Positions 52,885 through 64,000 of a stretch of DNA of 64,000 nucleotides are shown here, in pieces. The DNA comes from Symsagittifera roscoffensis. Taxonomy: Eukaryota; Xenacoelomorpha; Acoela; Convolutidae. The stretch is taken from the NCBI RefSeq assembly GCF_963678635.1, contig NC_087069.1:186001-250000 (forward strand), in the 5' to 3' direction. The translations under genes and the position numbers were made by a program. The notes under the pieces are model-generated. The model was not told the origin of the DNA, searched no databases, and saw only the letters and a list, made by a program, of their open reading frames with translations. How positions within the stretch are numbered: position 1 is the stretch's first letter; every line of letters begins with the position of its first letter.

Positions 52885-55800
52885 GTACATTGGCTGTTTC
52901 CAATTCGTTTCGTCCCTTTTCTTCATTAAAAATATTGTGTCTGAGGTATTGTATCGTATTTGAAAATTTTTTGTACGAGAGCAACATGCAGGTGTTTTAG
53001 AATCCGCCTTCCCCTGCTTGTTGCGCAAATGATGATATGAAAATTTAATTCAAGTAAAAATTGATATATCATAGACGAAGATCAAATTTTACTTCAAGTA
53101 CTTCATCGTTTGAATTAAACGCGATTATTTTTTATTTCCCCTTTTTGATTTCTAACATTTTGACTTCGAGTACTGATTATAATTACATATGTCCAGACAA
53201 TGTCTTGGTGACCATCGTACGTTTCAATGTTCAAACTTATTCAAACAAATACGGTTTTAACTATTTAAACTTCAACTTTTTTAATTCTTTTAACAAATAG
53301 AGTATAGTTAGAATAGTCAGCTTAGTACGGGAAAAATCTCCAAATTGGATTAAGTTTTAGAAATCTCTACAAATGTAATCAGTTCCAGCTAACCTTGCCT
53401 ATAAGCTTTTTTTTTGGGTCAGATCATTCGAGATTTTAAAAAAAATCACATAACCATTCAATTCCCTCTACTGAAATTTTCAGATTTACTCTCCTCATGA
53501 AAAGCTGAAAAATATCATTCCTTTGCATTCAATACAGCAGAGAATTTTAGTTCTCAGTGAGAATATGGATTGGAGGGGCTTCGAGGCTGTGTTGGGTATT
53601 GAAGGAAAAGGGGGTTTTTGGCTGGGGGTTATTTGACAAAGTAAGGAGGAATTTCGTGAATGTCATCTGACTGCTCAAGGCACTCTCGATTGATTAGCGG
53701 ATCTCATTAAAGTTACAATTCACACTTTCTACACGCTCCAACAATATACCCCTCAATATCTCTTTATACCCATAAAAACTATCAAATACTATCTAATACA
53801 CATACATACATCATAAGAGAGAAAAATGAAAAGGAAGACAATTTTTTCCATTGAGGCATTTAAGAAAGCGGACTTCAGGCAAAATTAAACGAGCGAATCC
53901 CAGGATATAGTTTTAAATAACTTATCACTGCCGGTTAATTTTTTTCTTCAGAAAACTGGGATCATTTTAACGTATATCATCAATCCTTTTAAAATAATAA
54001 GACTGCTCGTTTAAGGATGATTGCTCCGACTGTTGTTTGAAGTGTCTGAAATCATTTTTATTTTTACAGCAAAAAGTTTTTTTAAAAAGTTTTTCAGCAC
54101 GATTTTTTTATTCTTAATTCCACATGGCGAAAGTAAAAGAAGAATTGTAAAAATGTTGTCTGAAAATTTTTAAGTTTATAATTAGTTTAAAAATACGGGT
54201 TATACTGAAACCTGGATTAGTTTTCTCCAGACATTTTTTGGACAAACAAAACTACTTCTTCTTCTTCTTCAAATTCCAAAAAAAAAAGAAAACATTCGTT
54301 TATTTGCAAAACGACAGCGTTTTATTTCTATTTCCAGAATTTTTTTTTTTTAATTTCATCCGATATACAAAAATTATTTTTCTTAGATTTTATGGGCAGA
54401 ACCGAGTGAATGAAAACTTTCAAAAAATACGATTCAAATGTCTTGAGTGTTTTTGGGGGTTATTTTCCATCACGTTTCAAAAGGCCGGAAGCAAAAATAA
54501 TTGTTCATTTTATCAGATAACTTGATTCCATGTGTTCATTTAAACGTGTATTCAGGCCCGCGATATTCAATCAGATTAGATGAAAATTAAATTGCTCTAA
54601 TTAAGGCACTTTGGCCTACGGCTCATTTGGAAGAATCAAATAAATTGCCGCTTTGTGCTTGCTAATTTATCCCCAACTTCACAACGTTTGTTTCTTCCCC
54701 CAGCTGAAAAAAGAGGAACCGAAACGAAAGTTGATAATTGGAGGAAAAATAAGAAAAATCAACTGACAGAAACTGAGATGGAGATGGGATGAACATCAGC
54801 GTTAATCCATTCATAAATTGAGATATATTCTGATTGGCTGCTAAAACAAATCATCTCTATTCCCCAAATAAGGAAATAATTGGTTATCTGTGTAAAAAAA
54901 CTCAATAAAAATGTGAAATAATATCTTGTACTGATTGAATAAACACTGCAACTTAACAGATGAAAAAGCATTCAGAAGCACTCAGAAACAGAGGCGAATC
55001 TAGGATTTTATCGAGGGGGAGGAGCTGATTTTCAAGGTTTTGAGGACTTTTTGCGTTTTTAGGCCGACAAAGTTGATTTTCCGAGCTCTCCCAGAACATT
55101 TGAAGGACCCTAGGATCTACTTAACAATCTCTCCTCCCCCTATGGTATGTACTATAGACACTCCACCATATAAAACAATACATATGCGAAGAACCGAATG
55201 CGAGAAAATAAAAATCAGCCAATCAGATTTCAGTAATATAAAACTTGGACAGAAAAGTGAAAATCTGCAAGAAAATAAACATTTTCAGGGATTTAATGTT
55301 GATATTGGCCAAATATAGAAAATGTCAGATTTTTCAAATTGTCACTGACCGCCGCCTGATTGGAACAATTATTATATTTCAAGGGTTTTGTTATGAATGA
55401 TGCAAAATATTCCTTCATTGAATTCATTTTATTTGAATGGCAATTGATTCTTTTCAAAAACAGATTTCCGCTAATTTTGTTTTCGGTCCTTCGCCCACGA
55501 GTTTTTCGCCCATTCGGCCCACGAAAAGAGACTCCGTAAATCAGAACTAGAGCTTTTATTCAGAATTCAAATTTTGCAGCATTCTGATTGGTCGAAAACT
55601 CGACTTACCTAATCTACCTAACAATCCCCTTTCTCGAAAAACTTAAGACTATTAAGTAGATCCAGACGCTACCTTGACAAAAATCTTTGCTCCTAAGCAA
55701 ACATTTCGTGACCAAACTGTGTATTCTGAGAATTGCAAGTGGATTCCGCAACAAGCACGGTCTCTTTGTTCTTCTGTTCTTCTTTTATTCTTTCGCTCTC

Positions 55801-58800
55801 TATGATTCCGACAAAATTTCAACACGTTTAAAGTCTTGTCTCTGGTTTGCAGAGGCATAAACACACCAAATTGTGCGCCTACAGAGTGGACAATTTGGCC
55901 TCGTTTTGAATTTAAAAAAAAATGGTCAAATTTGCCTTTTTCGGGCATTTTTTGAAAGCTTTGAAGAGAAAACCGCGTTGTTTCGGTGCGCGCTCCGCTT
56001 ACAAAAGAATATATAAAAAAAACTTTGAAAATAAACTTCAGAAAATTTATTTGTTTGATCGTGATAATATATTACGAAAGGGGAACGACTAAATTGGATT
56101 TGAATTGTCAATCTCAAAAAAATTCAAATTTTATCATTTATAAATAATTGATAATTGAAAATGGGTTCTAACCTCGAAAATTTTATGTCAGTATAATCCA
56201 TTTAAAGAATATAACAATTGATCATAATGAATTTTTTAAAAGTTTTTGTTGAAAAATTGCATTGTTTTTTTTCAAAATTGTTTTATATCTTGTTTTGTGC
56301 AGTTGTTACAGAAATTTTCACAAAACTTTCGAAAACTTTCATAAACTTTCATTTTTCACATAAACATTTACGTTTTCTGTCAATTTGGCTTTTTATTCAA
56401 TTGTTTTTTGACCCAAGAGCCCAATTTTTAAAAAGCTCCCCCTCCTCCATTTCCCCCTCCCGAGTTCAGTGTTGGTGGGAGGGGGGTTAACAAATAGGGG
56501 TTAAAACGGGGCGGGAGTCGCTCTCCCCAGTAATTGGTGCAAAACTGGGGGTAATGGTAAGCAGCTTGGGGGGGTGGGGGGTTTAAACCGAAGTGCACCA
56601 AGAAAAAAAAGACAGAAAAAAGCATGACTTTGCAAAGTGATTACGTTTTTTTTATTTCAAGTTTTTTTTTAGAAAAAAATAGGTTAAACTTATCTTTGAT
56701 TCGTTTTAGTTTTGCAGAAAAAGTGCAACAAGCTCAATAACCTTTTTTCTGCAGAAAATATTAGATCATAATGAAAGCTGTGGAGAAGGATTATAAAGAA
56801 AGATAAATCAATTGATGGATTATTTTAATGGTTTATTTTTAATAAAATAAATTGATTATATTCCTTTAAAATTGGATTTAAGTTTCACAACTGGCATCTA
56901 AAATCAAATATTTTGTCCCAGGTTTTTGTCATGTTATTTATGGTTGAAACCCCAATGTGAGTACAACGGATATATGGCTGCAACTGTGCTCGAGTTGAAA
57001 TGACGATGCGAAATTGAAACCTGCTCGATCATTGTCAAATAATTCTTTCAAGGCCAGGTATCACTTAAAAAGGTATTCATCCCCTCAGACACACGAACAC
57101 ATACAAATTTCGAAGGATATTTTGACACACTTTGATTTGTTTCGTATTCATGACAAATACTTATTTCATCAATGTCCTAGGTCCTTGTTTTTAGGCTAAA
57201 GAATAAATTAGAGAAGCCATTTTTCACCTATCCGCGTAAGTTCCTCCCTTTTCGGAATCTCTATTTCAATTAATTGGAAAACATTTCACGATAATTTCTT
57301 AGTAGACTCGCCATCTCAAGTTTTGTTTTAAAACGCACACAGGAAACATAGTTTTTTGTATATGACCGAGAAATTTCAACTGGATAAAGTTCAGCGGCTT
57401 AAAATTGTGGCAGTTTGCAAATATAAAAATTTGATCGCAACCGTCTGATCATAAAACAGAAACATCGACCCGGGAAAAAAATTGAGTGATGGAAGTTTGA
57501 GTAATACATTTTGAAAAAAAGTTTGAGTGATAAAATTCCACCATATGGCCATAATGTTTAATTATGGAACAAAACTAACCGTGCCGAGGTTCTGATTTTT
57601 GCTTCGACCGGCGCTACTAAAAACTTTCATCTTTCAACCAAGTTCGAACAAAGCAAATAAGTGTGGACCAAGCTTGACCATGCGAGTTTCAGTTACACCA
57701 TTGCGACCACATGTATTTTGAATTTTTTACGCGGAAGTTGTTGAAAGAGCTATTTAAAAAAAGCAAACTGAAAGAGCCCAATTTTTAGCAAATTGGGCTC
57801 AAATTTTAGTCTGTCTTTTTAGTTGAACGTATTTAATTCTTGAGAACTTAGTTGGAGATGAGAAAAATCAAATTCGACCAACTAAGTAAAATAAATTCTA
57901 ATGTTTTGTATGCTGGGCTGAGATATAAAAAGACAAAAATTCTGGTAGTAAAAAAATTAGATTTTTTAAGTTGGTCGTCATTACAAAAATTGTTTGGCGT
58001 GTGACTAATTATAAGGGCAAACTGCATGATATGTGAATTGTTATTTAATTCTGCAAATGTCGAAAACAGATTTTATCTAGTTATATTTGATCTTGTTTGC
58101 TGTTACAATTTGCTGAACAATTAGCTAACACGATTATTTTTTTGCTCAAAATTGATACAAAAAGCAGGCAAATTTTCGGAATCCGCAACAATAGTTGCAA
58201 AATCCGCAAAAAAAAAGAATTTGGAAGAAATAGTAGAATCAACAAACAAATAAAAAAGCCTTGAGTTCTAAAATTGCACTATCGCGGAACCCACAAGTGT
58301 AAGCGAAATTCAAAAATCGTATGTCTAACCCACAAAAATTGAGCGAAACCTGCTTGCATTTGTGGGATCCGCCTAATTTTTGCTGAATGCGCTTACATTT
58401 TCTAAACCTGGAATAATTAGCTAAATCCGCTCCTAGCCGAATGAATCTGCGACAAAACTAAATTGCCGGAAAAACTAACGGTCCACGTATTAGAGCGCCG
58501 AAGCCACAGAATTACGGTAAAATTACACCACTTAAGCTTTGGAACAAGTTTTTTAACTTGTCTCTGGATTCCAGTGACCTACAGACACAAAAAATGTGCG
58601 CCTATGCAGTGAACAATTTGACCTTATTTGACAGTAAACAGGGTTTTGTTCATTTACAAGAATGAATTTTTATTTTGAAGTTAAGAATAAAAAATCCGAC
58701 TATTGGAAGCATTTTCCCATAATTACGTTTCAACAATATAAATATTTTCCTTAAAAATGTTCAGGAAAAAATTCAGCAACCGCTATTTTTTAAGAGAACT

Positions 58801-60234
58801 AATTAGGTTTTACTCATCTCCATTCGAGTTGGGATTTTATGCAACATCCCATAGGAGGAAACAATTTGCTTCTTTCTGATTTTACCCAACTGAAGCTACA
58901 CACGGAAAAATCGATGGGTAAGAATTAAATAATTTTTTAATCGATGTAAAACTTGTAAAAAGTATTAAATTATTAAAATGAAAATTTCTTGAGACACTCA
59001 TTTGACATGGTCACACATTCACCTTGGTCACTTTTGACCGATCGCGTTTTTATTCAATTTCCCGCCACATTACGAGGACAGAATGGGTATTTTGTGTTAT
59101 GTAAGCTGACTTTGCAATAGTCCAAAAACAGTATTCGCTGAATCTGTAACATTGCTAGCTTTCTTTGATAATTTTGCTTTTCTGGATTCCACGCACAAAG
59201 CAGTTAAAAGAATATATTGCTAAACGTTGCTCCAAAACAGGTAAATTTACAGAATCTGCGACAAAATTAATGTGCCGACAATCAATGCGTTCCATGTAAA
59301 TGAGTGCGGAATCCATGAAAAAATTGTAAGTGTAATCAATTTACGTTTCGTAACAATTTTATAGACTTGTCTTTTGATTACAGTGATCGACAGACACTAA
59401 ATTGAGCGTCCTTCCAGTGCACACTTTGGCCTCGTAATGCATATTCAACACGGGACAATCATTAACCCCAACCCTCCCCGACAGTTTCATCCTTACATAA
59501 AAACATAATTTACCCGTTACAATGTTTACCCATCACACATTCAGTTAAAATGACCCATAGATTAACTGTAGTTTTCGAAGTTTGAAAAATGAAGATGAGC
59601 GGTGATAGAGTCAAAAAGGGCTATCATGATTTCAAAAAGCCAAGAAATGCCCCGAGTCCGCGTCCATGCTTGAAAAAAGTATATCAAGCAAAATCATATG
59701 ACTAAATAGCTTATGATTCAATTTCATGTAATCATTGTTCATTGTATGCAAGAAAAACTTTGTATCAAATAGGTTTTGGCTATAGAAATTATATGATAAG
59801 CACTTTTCAAATGGATTATAAACTTTCTACGTCAAAAAAATAATTTCTAAAATTCAGTGTGAAAAAAAAATTTTCAATTGCAAGATTACTTGAACGCTCA
59901 AACAAACGGTTTGCAAAAGGAAGACTGGTGGGGAAAGAGTGACGGAGGGGGCGATGAATGGGTGGGAGTGTGTAGGTAGCGTTAGAGGGAAGAGTTTGAA
60001 GGGTGTGTGTAAACGAGGTTGTTGGAAAGGGTTTGGCGTGAAATTAGGGGATGACTGTACCCGGAGTACTGTACACAGGGATGAACACATTTGTTCTGGT
60101 TCTAGAATTGCAGACCGCTGCGAAGAAGAAAAACGCTTAAAATTTGCAAAACAATCGATTTTCATGGTGTTTATGAGCAAAATATAATCGTATATATTAC
60201 AACCAAAAATGGGTTATAATCGATTATAATGGAT
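52885..60234. repeat. Large segmental duplication, copy B, main block
   Basis: 7.35 kb collinear with 14,389-22,015. It carries the three 75-bp motifs at about 55,833-55,910, 58,557-58,632 and 59,366-59,440, and the same G-rich tract (about 56,460-56,585). It lacks A's extra 226 bp and the 46-bp tandem copy. It ends at the same ATAATCGATTATAATGGAT boundary, after which the sequences diverge completely. No genes are recognised. Confidence 0.92.
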
Positions 60235-60556
60235 CATTATGGACTTTTGAATAGTAAAAACAATGAATTATAAGCCCATTTACGTTGTCCGATGAATTTG
60301 TTAAAAATATAACCAATTAATTTATAATTTTATACATAAAGGCCATGAAACTCCAGTATCATTGAACTTTTTCCATTTTTTCTTCTGAGATGCAAATTTT
60401 AATTATTAGTTAGTTGCTGCTCAATTTTAACTTTTTCCTCTGTAACTTTGATTCTTGTTACTATTTTTATATTACTCATTTTTTGCTTTCAACAATTTCG
60501 ACCATTCAGAACTTTTTGGTAGGGGAGGGGGCTAAATGTTCTGGTGCTGATAGCAG

Positions 60557-60658
60557 TGGTGGTGGTGGTGGTGGTGGTGGTGGGGGGTTTGGTTGGTTTT
60601 TTGACGCGGTTTGGCGGGGGTAAAACACCAAGGGACAATTGTTTGGGGGGGGGGGGGG
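60557..60658. repeat. (GGT)n microsatellite and G14 run
   Basis: About nine GGT units at 60,557-60,582 with a GGGGGG end, and a homopolymer of 14 G at 60,645-60,658. Confidence 0.9.
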
Positions 60659-61163
60659 TGCCAAATGGTGCGAAATGGAATTGTTTTGCAGTTTGAGAAA
60701 CTTTAGATTCAGAAATCGAGTAGGCCGTACTCGAAGTGTTGCAAGCCGTAATTGATTTTTAATGACTCTAATTACTTTTGAATTTGATAAAACCATGAAT
60801 TTTAATCAACTTTTTGTTTCATGATTTTGTTGTCTGGAGGCAAACATGGGAATCAATTTTTTTGTCAACTTTTTGACCACAAAAATGCATTAAAATTGTT
60901 TTCTTTTTTCTTTTTTTGTAGATGCGGAAAACAACTATAAAATGTATATTTGAAATATGGAAGAAAATGTTGGAAGAAACTTGTTTTAAACCGTTTGTCT
61001 CAATCTGAGGCCTCCTTGGATGAGACAAAATCGGGAAAAAACTCCAACTTGAGGTCGTCTTCCAGTTTACGGCAACGATAATGATGGCAAGTAATTATTC
61101 TGAGTCAAACATGTCAAAGCAACCTTATGTTCTTAATTTGTTTTTAAAAGTTTCCACACTTTG

Positions 61164-62345
61164 CTAAGAAAAAACTAAGTATTTACTGGTTTTATTTAGG
61201 ATTAGCTCAAGATTATAACAGTGCCTATGATCTTAAATAATAAAATTATAAAATTATAAAATTATAAATAAATAATAAAACGCCATAAAATTCAGAAACA
61301 AAATATGCACGGCTGAAAATAATGGATGTCAAAATTTGTAAATTTTACAGCTGATTCGATAGGCGCCAAACCAAACTTTAAAAAAGTCAAGGGACTCAAG
61401 TTCGCCAAGGTCATTTGTTTTCAAATAAGCTAGGGAAAATCCGTCCAAATCAGTGGCAAAACATCCAAAATGTCAAATTAGATCTTTTTCAAAAGATAGG
61501 TATCTGGAATTTATATTCTTCTTTGCCAGGGAATTTAATTTTGATATCATAAATCGGTCCCAATTAATTTTAAGCAGTGAGTTGTAAATGTTACCCTGCT
61601 GCTTTTTATTGTTTTTTGCTTGTTTTTTTTGCGTCACTTTTTTAAAAAAAAGTTCGCCCAAGTTGCGCAATTAAAATCAGTGTGATATATGTGAGTTGAA
61701 CTTGTAGTTCCTTGCAGGAAAACATTTCAGGTATTATGTAATAGTTGTAATTTAGGTTACATAACAAAAGGAATAGAAATGGAGACAATGGGAATGACAA
61801 TGGATTCTATTATTACGTCACACAAGTTGCGGGTGGTTTCGAGGGGAGAAGGGTAGGAAGAAGGGGGAGGTTGACTTCACTCGATCACAGGTTGTGACAT
61901 TTTGCAGTGATTGAGCTAATCAAGGTGCAGATAGGTGGATCCCGGGGTGGTTGTGTCTTCTAGTTATGAATAGTTATAAATGATACCCGGGGTGAGAGAC
62001 GGCTGTGACCCGCGGTCGAACATTTGTATCACATTCATATACTCACTGGACTGAGAATATCTTGGGCAAAATTTATGATACAATAGCCCAAAAGTTGCTC
62101 AATTTTCTTAATTTGATTTAAGAAAATGGTTCTCTGCTAAATATAAGAATAATAAAACCTTGCTACAGACAAAAGGTCCAGCATTAGTCTGATATACTTT
62201 TCGTTCTGTATATTACGGATTTATTGAGTATATTTAATACACTATGATTTCTTCTTAATCTGATTTAAAAAAAAAACTAAGTTACTGGTTTTTATTTAGG
62301 ATTAGTTCATGCTTATAACACTGCCTAAGATCTTAAATAAAGACA
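61164..62345. repeat. Pair of ~75-bp direct repeats 1.1 kb apart
   Basis: 61,164-61,242 and 62,266-62,345 share AAAACTAAGT..TTACTGGTTTT, ATTTAGGATTAG and GATCTTAAATAA with about ten differences. The intervening 1.0 kb has no recognised coding sequence. Confidence 0.7.
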
Positions 62346-64000
62346 AATAATAACTTATCAACCAAATGCTGTAACTTTTAACTGTCGTGTGTCTATTAGA
62401 CAGATTTGCACCCTGCTTTTTTAGTTTGAACCCGAGGGAGTAATTTGCAGCCAGTTTAGCCGGAGGGGTGCTCTGATCTCTCGCTGGATCTCTGGTCTCT
62501 GGCAGGCCCATTAAGCAAAATGTTTCAACAATAATAAACTAGATGGCAACTTATTTATTGACTCTGTTCCCATTTCCGTGAGGATTGTATAAAGCGCGCA
62601 ATAACATTCCCGCGGCTGGGGTAAACACCCCGCGGCACTGCAGACGCGCCAGTACCGACTGCTGCCAGAACCAAAAAAATTAACCTCCCCCCACAAAAAA
62701 ACTCTTCCCTAGATCTAAAGCAATTGTATCAAGGAGCACTTCAAATTGACCAGAAAAATGGCGAGATGAAACAACCTGCTCGTTTGGTTTTGAGATATTC
62801 GTTTGAGAATCAAAGCAAAACAATATTTTCAATCTTCATCTACCGTTTTTTTGCTCATAACTTCGTTGTAAAAGTTGATGGTAATTTTAAAAACAGTCTA
62901 AAATTTCCTGGAAATAAAACAAAGTGCAAGATGATGTCGATGTTGCTATTTTTTGATGCAGCTTTATTCTTCGATAGTATTAAACAGTACTTAATTAAGG
63001 AACCCTTCAAAATGTGAACCCAAAGTAGCTATCGGGCCTCACCCTCCCCGGCCAGTCTATTCGGTGAGTTTAAACAAGCTTTGTTTTTCTACTTTTGCAC
63101 TCTCGCGCTACGACGTTATTTGAATTCATTCACGTTTCTGTTGTTTGTGTCAATATATAAACAAAATCGGGGGCTTCTTTCAATCGACAGTTTCTGGGCT
63201 ATGCGTTTTTGCCTCGGGGGAAATTGCCACTTTTCCCAAAAAGTTTCCTGGGTTCGATCTAGTTTTAACAATAACTCAAGCTAGTTTAACTAACAAAGTG
63301 CTTCTCCATTAGATTGTTTCGTAGCTGCAAACCAAAAATCCAAAACTGTTTTGGGATACTTTTTTGCTTTTGGCATCCAAAGTGAAAATATATCACTTTT
63401 GAAACTTTGCTTTTGGGCTAAAATCCATTCACAATAATACTACACGTTGCTGCGGTCAATCCACCTACCCTCGGGTCAAGGAAAAGAAGATCCAGAAAAG
63501 AACCCAAAACAGGGAGCCGGATAATCAGTCAACTCCGATATGGTAATTTGTTTTTGCTACCTTTCCATATTTTTGGGCCCAAAGCATACCCCTTAACCAT
63601 CGTGTTCGAAATCACAAACCCATTATCTCCTAATTTGTTTTCCAAGTGAGAAAGATTTAAAAAATATTGACGCGGTTTTGGATTTTATTGCCTCAAAATT
63701 GATAAGATTTGAACCCATTTGAAAACTTTCAAACTGCAGTTCATCTTCCTATTTAGTAGTATTGTTTTGCCAAAAGGTAAGTATTACACTCGCAACAATT
63801 CAAAAACTTGCTTTTCATATGATCTTGATCAACCAAAAAGTCTGGATCCTCGTAAGTCAAAAGTGATGTTGAGTGCGCAGGAAAGGAAGTTTCGCATCCT
63901 ACAAAAGAACAAAAATATCGTCCTTAGTTTTTAATCAAGGTCACAAAATATTTTCGTTACGTTCGAAATTGGATCAAATTTCGAAACTAAAACGAGGAAA

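Larger units (their letters stand above)
60235..64000. other. No gene recognised; AT-rich with simple repeats
   Basis: ORFs are short and unlike known families. A (GGT)n tract lies at 60,557-60,582, a run of 14 G at 60,645-60,658, and an AAATTATAA tandem at about 61,245-61,275. The stretch 62,560-63,060 has slightly higher GC but no recognised exon. Confidence 0.45.

Noticed and set aside
16537-55318. ORFs 16,537-16,803 and 55,040-55,318 as a conserved gene
   Set aside because: They are equal because they lie in the segmental duplication; flanking non-coding DNA is equally conserved and no domain is recognised.
63240-63270. tRNA B box (TGGGTTCGATCTAG)
   Set aside because: There is no A box upstream and no stem pairing; likely chance.

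Overview
The window reads as AT-rich, repeat-dense DNA from an invertebrate animal. Three things suggest this. It holds decayed and intact LTR retrotransposons (Ty3/gypsy and BEL/Pao) and a LINE-like reverse transcriptase. Its telomeric repeat is CCCTAA/TTAGGG, unlike TTAGG of most insects or TTAGGC of many nematodes. It carries intron-split gene fragments with animal-type chromatin domains. From memory the BEL/Pao Gag-Pol looks most like anthozoan copies, so a cnidarian is possible, but I cannot test this.

Layout. 1-12,060 is an old minus-strand Ty3/gypsy element (gag, protease, RT, RNase H, integrase) with internal duplications and deletions. A plus-strand LINE-like pseudogene (about 5,645-7,941) sits inside it. 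13,240-22,015 is the first copy (A) of a large non-coding segment whose second copy (B) is 52,469-60,234, in the same orientation and nearly identical. 22,334-22,418 is a tRNA-like sequence. 22,470-29,164 is an open BEL/Pao element on the minus strand: ORF1 joins a 1,724-codon Pol through a textbook U UUU UUA -1 frameshift site. An extra ORF (29,258-29,902) and two duplicated hairpins (29,961-30,266) lie just upstream.

A 200-N assembly gap (30,947-31,146) is followed at once by about 430 bp of pure (CCCTAA)n. This is the orientation expected at the left end of a chromosome, so the right-hand contig probably starts at a real telomere and the scaffold join is suspect. Next to the telomere come minus-strand gene fragments: a zinc-finger/acidic exon set, and then exons of a JmjC protein with Fe(II)-binding residues visible and one frameshift. 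36.5-37.7 kb has charged plus-strand ORFs of unknown kind. 38,390-47,400 is a tandem array of six units of about 1.6 kb carrying decayed pogo/psq-like HTH reading frames. 47,790-49,248 is a truncated Ty3/gypsy gag-protease remnant. The rest, outside copy B, is mostly featureless AT-rich DNA with simple repeats.

Apart from the BEL/Pao proteins almost nothing here is intact. The window is best seen as subtelomeric or heterochromatic, shaped by transposition, local tandem duplication and a large segmental duplication.
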